Source: Amycolatopsis orientalis DSM 43388 (GTDB lineage: Bacteria > Actinomycetota > Actinomycetes > Mycobacteriales > Pseudonocardiaceae). From it: a stretch of DNA of 50,198 bases. Each line of letters opens with the position of its first letter. Within the stretch, counting starts at the first letter, position 1. Below, in pieces: positions 41,937-50,167 of the stretch. The stretch spans positions 1-50,198 of the forward strand of contig NZ_ASXG01000161.1 in the NCBI RefSeq assembly GCF_000411975.1, written 5' to 3'. Position numbers and translations under genes: made by a program. The notes below the pieces were generated by a model. That model made no database searches. It was not told where the DNA came from and saw only the letters and a list, made by a program, of their open reading frames with translations.

Positions 41937-42900
41937 AGACCTGCGGCGCACGTTCCCCGGTCCCGGCGGCAGCCAGGTCCGGGCCGTCGACGGGGTGAAC
42001 CTGGCGGTTTCCGAGGGCGAAACCCTCGGCCTGATCGGCGAAAGCGGGTCAGGAAAGTCCACGCTGGGCCGGTTGCTCGTGCGCCTGCTCGACGCCGACC
42101 GCGGCACGGTCACGCTCGACGGCCGCGAGCTCACCGGCCTGCGCGGAGCCGCGCTTCGCCGCAGCCGCCGCGACTTCCAGATCGTGTTCCAGGAGCCGTT
42201 CGCCTCGCTCAACCCGCGCTTGAAGGTCGGCGCGATCGTCGAGGAACCGTTGCTGGTCAACGGAAAGTCCGGCACCAAGGCGCAGCGGCGGCAGCGCGTG
42301 CTGGACACCCTGGCCGACGTCGGGCTCTCGCCGGAGCACTGTGCCCGCCGCCCGGCCGACCTCAGCGGCGGACAGCAGCAACGCGTCGGGATCGCCCGCG
42401 CGCTCGTCACCGGCCCTCGGTTCGTGGTGCTGGACGAGCCGACGTCGTCCTTGGACCTCACCGTCCGCGCCGAGGTGTTGCAGCTGCTCGCCCGGTTGCA
42501 GCACGAGCGCGGACTGACCTTCCTGTTCATCTCCCACGACATCCACACCGTCCGGCGGCTGTGCTCGCGGACGGCGGTGATGTACCTGGGCCGGATCGTG
42601 GAGATCGGCCCCACCGAGTCCGTGCTCGCGCATCCGCGGCATCCCTACACCAAGGCGTTGCTGTCCGCGGCGCTGCCGGTCGATCCCGGGCATCGCCTGC
42701 CGCACCTGCCGCTGGCCGGAGACCCGCCGAAACCGACCGCGCACCGGGCCGGCTGCGCGCTCGCCGGCCGCTGTCCTATCGCGACAGACGAATGCGCCGT
42801 CGCCGAGGTCGCGCTGCGTCCGGTCGCTGCCGCGCACGAGGCGGCGTGCCTGCACGCGGGCCAGGATCTCGGCCTCGAGACGAAGGAGGCGCAAGCATGA
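41917..42900 (+). CDS. ABC importer ATPase, DppF/OppF type
   Basis: A 327-residue ATPase with Walker A GESGSGKST, Q-loop IVFQEPFASLNP, signature LSGGQQQR, Walker B FVVLDEPTSSLD and H-loop FISHDI. The C-terminal domain again has spaced Cys (AGCALAGRCPIATDEC, then AACLHAG). GTG 41917 starts within the end of the preceding gene. Both ATPases appear fully competent, unlike the exporter pair at the left end of the window. The stop overlaps the DppB start (ATGA). Confidence 0.9.
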   Translation: MPVLVAEDLRRTFPGPGGSQVRAVDGVNLAVSEGETLGLIGESGSGKSTLGRLLVRLLDADRGTVTLDGRELTGLRGAALRRSRRDFQIVFQEPFASLNPRLKVGAIVEEPLLVNGKSGTKAQRRQRVLDTLADVGLSPEHCARRPADLSGGQQQRVGIARALVTGPRFVVLDEPTSSLDLTVRAEVLQLLARLQHERGLTFLFISHDIHTVRRLCSRTAVMYLGRIVEIGPTESVLAHPRHPYTKALLSAALPVDPGHRLPHLPLAGDPPKPTAHRAGCALAGRCPIATDECAVAEVALRPVAAAHEAACLHAGQDLGLETKEAQA

Positions 42901-43943
42901 TCGTGTTCGTGCTCCGCCGGCTGGCGGCCGGCGCCGGAATGCTCGTGCTGCTGATCGCGCTGAGCTTCGGGCTGGTGTCGATGATCCCCGGCGACCCCGC
43001 GGTCACCATGCTCGGCGACGCGGCCACGCCGGACCAGATCGCGCACGTCCACGAGCAGCTCGGCCTGGACAAGCCGCTGCCGGTGCGCTTCTGGGACTAC
43101 CTGGTCCGGGTGCTGCACGGGGACCTCGGCACGTCGTACTTCACCGGTGCGCCGATCACCCACGAGCTGCTCACCCGGTTGCCGAACACCCTGGTGATCC
43201 TGGTGCCCGGCCTGCTGCTCGCGGTCGTCCTGGGCACCGCGATGGGGACCGCCGCGGCCTACCTGCGCGGGCGCCCGGCGGACCGCGGGCTGAGCTGGGC
43301 GTCGTCGCTGATCCTCGCGGTGCCGGAGTTCGCCCTCGGGCTCGTGCTGGTCTACGTCTTCTACCAGCTCCTGCACGTGGCCCCGGCGCCGCTCGGCATG
43401 GTCGACCCGACCGCGCCGGTCCCGCCGGCCCGAACCGGTTCGGTCACGCTGGACGCGCTGCTGTCCGGTTCGTGGCCCACGCTCGGCTCGATCTTCTCGC
43501 ACGCCGCGCTGCCGGTCCTGACGCTCGGGATCTTCTTCGCCGCGTACTTCGCGAAAACCGTGCGCACCGGGCTGAGCCAATCGCTGCGCAGCGCTCAGGT
43601 GGAGTTCGCGCGAGCCTGCGGGCTGAGCGAGTTCCGGGTGTACCGCTACGCGCTGGCGGACATCAGGCGGTCGCTCCTGACATACCTGGTGATCCTGTTC
43701 GGTGCTTCGCTGAGCGGGGCGGCGATCCTGGAGAGCGTCTTCGCGTGGCCCGGCATCGGCGGGTGGTCGCTGGACGGGGTGTTGAAGGGCGACATCCCGG
43801 TGATCCAAGGATTCGTGCTGGTGCTCGGGACGGCCACGCTGGGCGCGTACCTGGTGCTCGACATCGTGACGATGCTGATGGACCCCCGGGTGCGGAGCAG
43901 GGCCCGCGCCCGGGGAAACGCAGGCGAACCCGCGGCGGCTTGA
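42897..43943 (+). CDS. ABC importer permease, DppB/OppB type
   Basis: A 348-residue permease starting with the family hallmark RRLAAGAGMLVLLIALSF and IPGDPAVTMLG, followed by the DLGTSYFTGAPI loop, six spans in all and the EAA loop (EFARACGLSEFRVYRYALADIRR, overview). It closes the four-gene importer operon. No periplasmic binding protein gene accompanies it in this window, so that part must lie elsewhere. A strong hairpin follows at 44136. Confidence 0.9.
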   Translation: MIVFVLRRLAAGAGMLVLLIALSFGLVSMIPGDPAVTMLGDAATPDQIAHVHEQLGLDKPLPVRFWDYLVRVLHGDLGTSYFTGAPITHELLTRLPNTLVILVPGLLLAVVLGTAMGTAAAYLRGRPADRGLSWASSLILAVPEFALGLVLVYVFYQLLHVAPAPLGMVDPTAPVPPARTGSVTLDALLSGSWPTLGSIFSHAALPVLTLGIFFAAYFAKTVRTGLSQSLRSAQVEFARACGLSEFRVYRYALADIRRSLLTYLVILFGASLSGAAILESVFAWPGIGGWSLDGVLKGDIPVIQGFVLVLGTATLGAYLVLDIVTMLMDPRVRSRARARGNAGEPAAA

Positions 43944-44135
43944 CCAGTCCTTCGCCCACCCCCGCACCACGATGACATTCAGCGGCGGCACGTCGAGGTC
44001 GTCGACCTTCAGCGCGCACCGCGAAGGAACCGCCTCGTCGAGACGGGCGGAACGGGAAAGCTCATGACCTCTCGCCCGAGAGCGGGCCAAGTCACCGGCT
44101 AAGACCGGACGGGGCCCGAGTTCGTGCACAGCGGA

Positions 44136-44164
44136 AAGGCGCGGCCCCGGTCGGGCCGCGCCTT
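44136..44164. terminator. Bidirectional hairpin terminator between convergent operons
   Basis: AAGGCGCGGCCC (44136-44147) and its exact complement (44153-44164) enclose a 5-nt loop, between DppB (+) and the hydantoinase-like gene (-, stop at 44178). The ends are AA/TT but there is no long T-tract. Confidence 0.8.
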
Positions 44165-44177
44165 CCTCCCCGGCGGA

Positions 44178-45605
44178 TCAGCAGGCCGGACGGCTCGCCA
44201 CGTCCGAGGACAGCGACTGCTTCAGCAGCCGCCCGCCCGGGGACGGGGAACGCAGCGCGCCGTTTTCGACCAGGATCTGCCCGCGCAGGACGGTAAGCCG
44301 GTTGCGGGCCGCCGCCTCGTAGCCTTCCCACGGCGTGTAGTCCGCTTCGTGCAGGTCGGCCGCGGTGATCCGCCACTCCAGACCCGTTTCCAGCAGCGCG
44401 AAATCGGCGTCGCTGCCGATCGCGATCGCGCCCTTGTGCGGGTACAGGCCCATGATCTTCGCCGCGTTGGCCGACGTGAAGTCCACGAACCGGTGCAGCG
44501 GAAGACCTCGCCGCACCACGGCTTCGGTGTACGCGACCGCCATCCGGACCTCGACCCCCGCGTGGCCGCCGGTCGCGTCGAGGATCGTCTGCCCGCGGGT
44601 TTTCACGTCCAGGTCGGTGCAGACGCCGTCGGTCGCGAGCGTGCTGAGTGTCCCGGCGACGAGCGAATGCCACATCGCGTCCCGGTCCGCGGCGGACTTC
44701 AGCGACGGATAGGTGTGGTAGATGACGCCGTTCTCGCGCTTGTAGTCCTCCGCGGTGTAGTACGCGTAGTGCGGCAGGACTTCGCCGTACACGGGTTGTT
44801 CCCGCCCGCGCGCCTCGCGGATCGCCTCGATGCCTTCCGCCGCGCTCACGTGCATCAGGTAGATCGGAGCACCGACGTGCCGGGCGAGCGTGATGACACG
44901 CTGGAACGACAACTGTTCGGACAACGCGTTGTGCGCGTCCGGCATGTACGGCACCGCAGTCTTCTGCTCGCGCTGCAGCCGCTTGTACGCGTACATGACG
45001 ATGTCGTCGTCTTCGCCGTGTACGCACAGCATCGCGCCGGCCTCGGCGGTCTTCTCCATCAACGCCCAGATGTGCCCGACGTCGGTCTTCTGCTTCGGCC
45101 GCGTCGGCGTCGTATTCGTCATCCAGACCTTGAAACTGCCGTGCCCTGCCGCGACCGCCTCCGGAACCTGGTCGAGGACCTCGAACGGGATTTCCGGCTG
45201 GGCGAACGTGCCGTGCAGCGCGTAGTCGGTGTACGAGCTGCCGGACCATTCCTTGCCCTTGCGCTCGAACGACTGCCACAGCTCCTCCCCCGGTTTCCAG
45301 TGCGCGAAATCGATGAGCGTGGTCGTGCCGCCGTGCACCGCGCCCTCGCTGACGCGGTCCGGGCCGAAGCATTTGATGCCGGATTCCGCGGCGGTGGGCA
45401 GCACGGAGTTGGTGTGCACGTGCGGGTCGATGCCGCCGGGCACGACGAGCAGCCCGGCGGCGTCGACGGTCCGCGCCGCCTCCGGCGGTTCGCCGTGCCC
45501 GGACTGGTACAGACCGACGACGATTCCGTCCGCCACCGCGATGTCGACGTGTTCGACCCCGGCCGGGGTCACCACGGTGCCGTTGCGCACGATGAGATCG
45601 AGCAT
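44178..45605 (-). CDS. Hydantoinase/dihydropyrimidinase-like cyclic amidohydrolase
   Basis: A 475-residue amidohydrolase with a full binuclear site: His62 and His64 in DPHVHTN, the Lys usually carboxylated (Lys159 in GSFKVWMTN), His in LCVHGEDDD and LMHVSAAEG, and Asp in LATDGVC. Such enzymes open dihydropyrimidines, hydantoins or other five- or six-membered cyclic ureides to N-carbamoyl acids. ATG 45605 is preceded by GGAGGA. Last gene of a seven-gene leftward operon. No pyrimidine dehydrogenase or beta-ureidopropionase is nearby, so reductive uracil breakdown is not indicated. Confidence 0.87.
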   Translation of the reverse strand: MLDLIVRNGTVVTPAGVEHVDIAVADGIVVGLYQSGHGEPPEAARTVDAAGLLVVPGGIDPHVHTNSVLPTAAESGIKCFGPDRVSEGAVHGGTTTLIDFAHWKPGEELWQSFERKGKEWSGSSYTDYALHGTFAQPEIPFEVLDQVPEAVAAGHGSFKVWMTNTTPTRPKQKTDVGHIWALMEKTAEAGAMLCVHGEDDDIVMYAYKRLQREQKTAVPYMPDAHNALSEQLSFQRVITLARHVGAPIYLMHVSAAEGIEAIREARGREQPVYGEVLPHYAYYTAEDYKRENGVIYHTYPSLKSAADRDAMWHSLVAGTLSTLATDGVCTDLDVKTRGQTILDATGGHAGVEVRMAVAYTEAVVRRGLPLHRFVDFTSANAAKIMGLYPHKGAIAIGSDADFALLETGLEWRITAADLHEADYTPWEGYEAAARNRLTVLRGQILVENGALRSPSPGGRLLKQSLSSDVASRPAC

Positions 45606-45616
45606 GGGTTCCTCCG

Positions 45617-46522
45617 CTACGGTTGGGCACGCGTCAACCAGGACGCGAGCGGGGTGCCTGCGAAATGCGCGACGTCCACCGCCGCTTTGGCCGACAGCCG
45701 GGCGTTCACGAGCTGGCAGATCCCGGCGTCCGCGGCGATGCTCAGGAACATCGCCGCGCGCTCGCGGGTCCAGCCGAACGCGTCGACGGTCAGGGCGAGC
45801 AGGTCTTCCAGGGCCGCCTGCACGGCCTCGGCGAGCGTGTCGCCGTCGCCGATGGTCAGCAGGCGGCCGTCCGCGCTGAGCACGAGCGGGCGATCGGAGC
45901 CGGTCGCCGGTGCGCGGCGCCAGGACAGCGTGACCGCCCCTTCGACCTCGACGCCGGTCAGCGACGATTCGCCGTCGCCCTGGCAGGCGTGCAGATCGCC
46001 GGCGTACAGCGCGGCCCCGTCGGCTTGCGCGGTCAGGAAAATCGACGCGCCCGCGGTGAGTTCCTTGCAGTCGAGGTTGCCGCCGTGGACGCCGACGGTG
46101 CTGCTGCCGGGCGCCTCCCCGGGCACGCCGACGCCGATCTTGCCGACCATCGGGCGCACCGGGATCCGGACGCCGTCGCCGAACTCGACGCAGCCGTCCC
46201 TGATCGGCACCGAATGCCCGGAGGTGCCCAATCCCGCGACGGCGCCGCGCCCGGGCAGGGTTACCAGCGCGCCTCGCTCGGCGATGTCGATGGCGTGCAG
46301 GTCGACCCGGATCCGGTCGCCCGCCCGGACTCCGGGCAGCCGGACCGGGCCGGTCAACGGAATGGACAGGTCGGTGTAATCGCGCGACCGGTCGAACCCG
46401 CCGCCGGTGTGCAGGCTGCGGGTGCCGAGGACGAACCGTTCGTGCTCGGCCACCTCGCATCGCGGCGGGATGTCCGCGCCGAACTCCTGCTCGGCGCGCT
46501 CCGTGCTGACGACCACCGTCAT
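45617..46522 (-). CDS. Acetamidase/formamidase family amidase
   Basis: A 301-residue beta-rich amidase. Family landmarks: VGVHGGNLDCKEL, GASIFLTAQADGAALYAGDLHACQGDGE (overview), and GSSTVGVHGG. These zinc-dependent enzymes release ammonia from formamide, acetamide or short amides. Within the operon it could free the last nitrogen of the pathway as ammonia. The next gene's stop overlaps its start (ATGA), and it ends 12 bp before the hydantoinase-like start. Confidence 0.88.
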   Translation of the reverse strand: MTVVVSTERAEQEFGADIPPRCEVAEHERFVLGTRSLHTGGGFDRSRDYTDLSIPLTGPVRLPGVRAGDRIRVDLHAIDIAERGALVTLPGRGAVAGLGTSGHSVPIRDGCVEFGDGVRIPVRPMVGKIGVGVPGEAPGSSTVGVHGGNLDCKELTAGASIFLTAQADGAALYAGDLHACQGDGESSLTGVEVEGAVTLSWRRAPATGSDRPLVLSADGRLLTIGDGDTLAEAVQAALEDLLALTVDAFGWTRERAAMFLSIAADAGICQLVNARLSAKAAVDVAHFAGTPLASWLTRAQP

Positions 46523-47214
46523 CGGCCCGCCTCCGTCAATCCGCGCAACACGTTGAGCAGGCATTTCTCCCAGTACACCGAGCACGCGTCCGCACCGCGC
46601 GCGAACGCCGCCGCGACCCCGGCGGCGTCCGCCGCGGGCAACCCGACCGGAACGCCGTGCTCCCGGAAGACGCCGAGCGCCCGGTCGATCAGCTCGGGCA
46701 GCCGAGACACCGCCTCCGGCCGGTTGGCGCGCAGGTCGTCCGCCAGATCGGTCGGCCCGAACCACGCCGCGCCGACGAGTCCGGATTCGGCGAAGGAAGC
46801 CGCCTGCTCGACCGCGTCGACCGTTTCCACCAGCACCGCGATCCTGGGCGCCCCGCTGAACTCCGTGCCGTACCGGCTGGCATACGACACCTGCCTCGAC
46901 CGGGTGCCGGCCGGCGGAAACCTGGTCGCCCGGTGCGCGGCTTCGATCTCCGCGAGCGTGCGCACCTGCGGCAGCAGCAGCTCCGTCACGCCGATGTTGG
47001 CGTAGGTGACGAGCGTCTGCGGCGCCAGATCCGGCACCCGCACCGAGACCTCGACGCCGCTGCCCGCGAGCGCCCGCACGACGTCCGCGCACCGGTCCGC
47101 GGACAGAGTGGTCTGCTCGGCGTCGAGGACGACGAAGCCCAGTCCCGCCTGCGCGATCTGGGTGATCAGCAGGCGGTCCGGCTCCGCCGTCAGGACACCG
47201 ACCCGCCGGGTCAC
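46519..47214 (-). CDS. HpcH/HpaI aldolase-fold protein lacking the catalytic His
   Basis: A 231-residue class II pyruvate-aldolase fold: VVLDAEQTTLSAD (about 28-40), Arg59 in VSVRVPD, metal ligands Glu130 (LVETVDAV) and Asp156 (FGPTDLADD). In HpaI the first motif is ...GEH..., with His as catalytic base; here it is Ala-Glu-Gln (Gln34), so standard aldol chemistry is doubtful or altered. Cleavage of a 4-hydroxy- or 3-substituted 2-oxo acid produced by the neighbouring aminotransferase would fit the order of genes. GTG 47214 overlaps the previous stop. Confidence 0.82.
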   Translation of the reverse strand: MTRRVGVLTAEPDRLLITQIAQAGLGFVVLDAEQTTLSADRCADVVRALAGSGVEVSVRVPDLAPQTLVTYANIGVTELLLPQVRTLAEIEAAHRATRFPPAGTRSRQVSYASRYGTEFSGAPRIAVLVETVDAVEQAASFAESGLVGAAWFGPTDLADDLRANRPEAVSRLPELIDRALGVFREHGVPVGLPAADAAGVAAAFARGADACSVYWEKCLLNVLRGLTEAGR

Positions 47215-48149
47215 CTGGCCACCGCGGCGGGCGCGTACACCGGCCGCGCCCAGCCGCGGTCGGCGGCCGCGCGGTTGCGGACCGCACGCCGGTAGAGGTC
47301 CTGCAGCGCCCGGGTCAGCTCGCCGGGTCCGCCGTCGGCGACCGGGATCCGGTCGACCGAGCTGACCGGGCTGACCTCGGCCGCGCTGCCGCAGACGAAC
47401 ACCTCCTCGGCGGAGTACAGCTCGGTGCGGTCGATCGGCCGTTCGGTCACGTCGATGCCCAGTTCCGTCCGCGCCAGGTGCAGCACCGAATCCCGCGTGA
47501 TGCCTTCGAGGATGCTCTCGGTCACCGGCGGCGTGCACAGCTTGCCGTCGCGGACCATGAAGACGTTGTAGCCCGCGCCTTCGGACACGTGACCGTCCAC
47601 AGTGGGCAGCAACGCGGCGTCGTATCCGTTGCGGCGCGCCTCGAGCAGCGCGAGCCTGCCGTTCTGGTAGTTCGCGATCGATTTGACCCGAGGCGGCATC
47701 GACCGGTCGGAAATCCGGGCCCAGCTGGAAATCTGGACGTTCAGGCCGGGCCGGTCGAAGTACCGGCCCATCGGGATCGCGGCCATGAACATCGTCGCCG
47801 GCCCGGTGTCGTCCGGTTTGCCGTCCGGCGAGTCCACGAACACCTGCGCCCGCATGTGCAGGTCCTCGTGCAGGTCGTTCGCCCGGATCAGGCCGAGCAG
47901 CTGCTCTTCGAGCCGGTCGACGTCGTCGGGACCGTCGATCCCGACGACCCGCATCGAGGCGACCAGCCGGCGCAGGTGGTCGGCCACGCGGAAGGCGTAC
48001 AGTTCGCCGGCCTCGTCGTCGAAGTACGCGCGGAAGCCCTCGAAGACGCCGACGCCGTACTTGGTCGAGGTCGAAAGCACGTGGAGCCGGGCTTCGGCGT
48101 AGGGCACGAGTTCGCCGTCGTGCAGCAGATAGGTGGGGGTGGCTCCCAT
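47211..48149 (-). CDS. Class IV aminotransferase, branched-chain type
   Basis: A 312-residue PLP enzyme of the IlvE/D-amino acid transaminase fold: STSTKYGVGVFEGFRAY, PLP Lys156 in RVKSIANYQNGRLA, and the C-terminal half EGAGYNVFMVRDGKL ... ILEGITRDSVL. The RVKSIANYQN pattern is that of IlvE-like proteins. Being in a catabolic operon, it more likely removes an amino group from a pathway amino acid than makes valine or leucine. It overlaps the aldolase-fold gene by 4 nt. Confidence 0.88.
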   Translation of the reverse strand: MGATPTYLLHDGELVPYAEARLHVLSTSTKYGVGVFEGFRAYFDDEAGELYAFRVADHLRRLVASMRVVGIDGPDDVDRLEEQLLGLIRANDLHEDLHMRAQVFVDSPDGKPDDTGPATMFMAAIPMGRYFDRPGLNVQISSWARISDRSMPPRVKSIANYQNGRLALLEARRNGYDAALLPTVDGHVSEGAGYNVFMVRDGKLCTPPVTESILEGITRDSVLHLARTELGIDVTERPIDRTELYSAEEVFVCGSAAEVSPVSSVDRIPVADGGPGELTRALQDLYRRAVRNRAAADRGWARPVYAPAAVAR

Positions 48150-48161
48150 CGGGATCGCCTC

Positions 48162-48563
48162 CTACTCGTCGGGGATGAAAGTCCAGTTCTCGGCGACGCT
48201 CATGCCGACGACCAGGTCGACGTCCTGGCCGGTGTCGTTGGTGAGGCCGTGGACCACGGATTTCGGGATGTAGACGGCGTCGCCCGGCCGCGCGCGGAAG
48301 TCCTGGTCGCCGAGGTGGATCAGCGGTTCGCCGCCGATCACGACGTAGAACTCCGAGGCGTCCGGATGGTGGTGGCGCAGGTGGTGCTGCCCGGGCCGGA
48401 TCCGGCCCCAGCTGACGTTGAGGTCGTCCGACCCGCTCAGCTGCGGGTTGATCAGCGGGCAGACCAGCCCCTCGTCGCGCTGGCCGCGCAGCCCGGTCTT
48501 GCCGAGTTCGGCGAATCCCTGCTGCGCGACGCTGTGCACCAGCCGGCTGAGATCGAGCGTCAC
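48162..48563 (-). CDS. Single-domain cupin protein
   Basis: A 133-residue cupin with a typical metal motif: HLRHHHPDASEFYVVIGGEPLIHLG and, later, PKSVVHGLTNDTG. Three His and one Glu are available for a divalent metal. Cupins of this size include isomerases, dioxygenases and ureidoglycine/ureidoglycolate-handling enzymes; none can be chosen from sequence alone. GTG 48563 overlaps the end of the preceding gene, and the stop is 12 bp from the aminotransferase start. Confidence 0.8.
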   Translation of the reverse strand: MTLDLSRLVHSVAQQGFAELGKTGLRGQRDEGLVCPLINPQLSGSDDLNVSWGRIRPGQHHLRHHHPDASEFYVVIGGEPLIHLGDQDFRARPGDAVYIPKSVVHGLTNDTGQDVDLVVGMSVAENWTFIPDE

Positions 48564-49462
48564 CGGTCCCCCCGCGGCGCGTGGTCGATCCACCACTGCG
48601 CGATGTCCGCGCGAGTGGCGAACCAGACGCCCTCCTGCGCGAGCGCGTACTGCAGGAACCGCCGCAGCGCGATCGCGACGCCCGGCCGTCCGCCGATCCG
48701 GCAGTGCAGGCCGACCGACATCAGCTTCGGCACCGTGTTTCCTTCGTGCAGCAACATATCGAGACTGTCCGACAGCACGGCGACGAAGTCGTCCGCCGTG
48801 CCGAGGCTGCCGGGGCCCCAGAACCGCGCGTCGTTGGTGTCGCCCGCGTACGGAACCACGAGGTGCTCCGCGTCGCCCGCTGGCACGAAGTACGGCAGGT
48901 CGTCGCAGTAGGCGTTGGAGTCGTAGCGGAAGCCTTCCTCGACCAGGATCTCGCGCGTCTTTTCGGTGATGCCGTCGCGCAGGTAAAACCCGACCGGCCG
49001 GACGCCGGTGGCCTTCTCGACCGACTCGCGGGCGCGGCGGATCTCCTCGCGCTCGTCCTCCTCGGGCATCCCGACCGTGCCCTGCCAGCGGTAGCCATGG
49101 CAGGCGACCTCGTGCCCTTCCCGGACCAGCGCCTCGGCGACCTGCGGGTTCCGCTCCAGTGCCATGCCGCAGGCGAAAACCGTGGACGGCACCTCGAATT
49201 CCCGCAGGATCCCGAGCAACCGCCACACCCCGGCACGGCTGCCGTACTCGAAGAACGACTCCTTCATCATGCTGCGCCGCTCGGGCGGGCTGCTCCAGCC
49301 GCCGAAAACGGAGATGTCCTCGTCGGCCTCGTCGCCGTGCGCGATGGAGCTTTCCGCGCCTTCCTCATAGTTCAGCACCACCGAGACGGCGACCTTCGCG
49401 CCGCCCGGCCACGGCACCGCGGGCGGGTGCTCGCCGTAGCCGATCAGGTCGCGCTCGCTCAC
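48560..49462 (-). CDS. PuuE-like polysaccharide-deacetylase-fold hydrolase 2
   Basis: A 300-residue PuuE/allantoinase-like protein: ERDLIGYGEHPP, WPGGAKVAVSVVLNYEEGAE, SIAHGDEADE, FEYGSRAGVWRLLGILREF, EVACHGYRW and DSNAYCDDLPYF. It follows the PuuE pattern more closely than its paralogue at 36193 and is the better candidate for cyclic ureide hydrolysis. GTG 49462 overlaps the previous stop (GTGA), and its own end overlaps the cupin start. Confidence 0.85.
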   Translation of the reverse strand: MSERDLIGYGEHPPAVPWPGGAKVAVSVVLNYEEGAESSIAHGDEADEDISVFGGWSSPPERRSMMKESFFEYGSRAGVWRLLGILREFEVPSTVFACGMALERNPQVAEALVREGHEVACHGYRWQGTVGMPEEDEREEIRRARESVEKATGVRPVGFYLRDGITEKTREILVEEGFRYDSNAYCDDLPYFVPAGDAEHLVVPYAGDTNDARFWGPGSLGTADDFVAVLSDSLDMLLHEGNTVPKLMSVGLHCRIGGRPGVAIALRRFLQYALAQEGVWFATRADIAQWWIDHAPRGDR

Positions 49463-50142
49463 GACGTCACCCGGCGACGCGCGCCCGCCTTCCACGCCGC
49501 GATCGCTTCCTCGAGCGTGCAGGTGTCGTGCCGGGCGCGCATGACGGTCATCGCCGCGTTGTGCACCTCGGTGTCGTATGCGCCGACACAATCTTCGACG
49601 AGCACGGCGTAGAAATCGTGGTGCGTCGCGTCCCGCAGCGTCGCTTCGACGCAACCGCCGGTCGATATGCCGATGACTGCTACCGACTCGATGCCCTGGC
49701 TGCGCAACAGCAGTTCGAGTTCGGTGCTGACGAACGCGCTCGGCCGGCGTTTGGTGACGACCGCTTCGCCGGGTTCCGGCCGGCATTCGGCGCAGAAGTC
49801 GGCAGCCGGGTCGCCCGCCAGGCTGAGCCTGCCCAGGTCCACCGAGCGTCCGTTGGCGATCGTGTACAGCGACCGCAGCCAGGCCGGCGGCGAACTCTGG
49901 GCGTCCGGCAGGTTTTCCACGCGGACGTGGAACACCGGGACGCCGTTCTCGCGCGCGGCCGCGATCGCCTGGCCGCAGCGCCCGGCGACGCCGCTCATCA
50001 TGGACAGGTCGTGGTCCTCGCCGATGGTGCCGCCCTTGGCGACCGCGCCCTGCTGCATGTCGATGACGAGCAGGGCGTTCACCTCCGGGTCGAGCAGTTC
50101 GTCCAGGGTGTCGCGGACTTGCTTGCCGCAGATTTCGATCAT
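49459..50142 (-). CDS. Isochorismatase-fold cysteine amidohydrolase
   Basis: A 227-residue cysteine hydrolase with the family triad: Asp28 (LLVIDMQ), Lys131 (VVTKRRPSAF) and Cys164 (STGGCVEATLRDA). Relatives include biuret hydrolase, N-carbamoylsarcosine amidohydrolase, ureidoacrylate hydrolase and nicotinamidase, all cutting amide or ureide bonds. In this operon, removal of a carbamoyl group after ring opening is the natural guess. ATG 50142 has AAGGGGAAA upstream. It is the first gene of the operon within the window. Confidence 0.88.
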   Translation of the reverse strand: MIEICGKQVRDTLDELLDPEVNALLVIDMQQGAVAKGGTIGEDHDLSMMSGVAGRCGQAIAAARENGVPVFHVRVENLPDAQSSPPAWLRSLYTIANGRSVDLGRLSLAGDPAADFCAECRPEPGEAVVTKRRPSAFVSTELELLLRSQGIESVAVIGISTGGCVEATLRDATHHDFYAVLVEDCVGAYDTEVHNAAMTVMRARHDTCTLEEAIAAWKAGARRRVTS

Positions 50143-50167
50143 GGTTTCCCCTTGTTTCGTGGCCCGC

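Noticed and set aside
36193..50142. Standard allantoin, uracil, cyanurate or barbiturate degradation cluster
   Set aside because: Each of these would need hallmark genes that are absent (allantoate amidohydrolase and ureidoglycolate genes; dihydropyrimidine dehydrogenase and beta-ureidopropionase; AtzD and AtzF; barbiturase).
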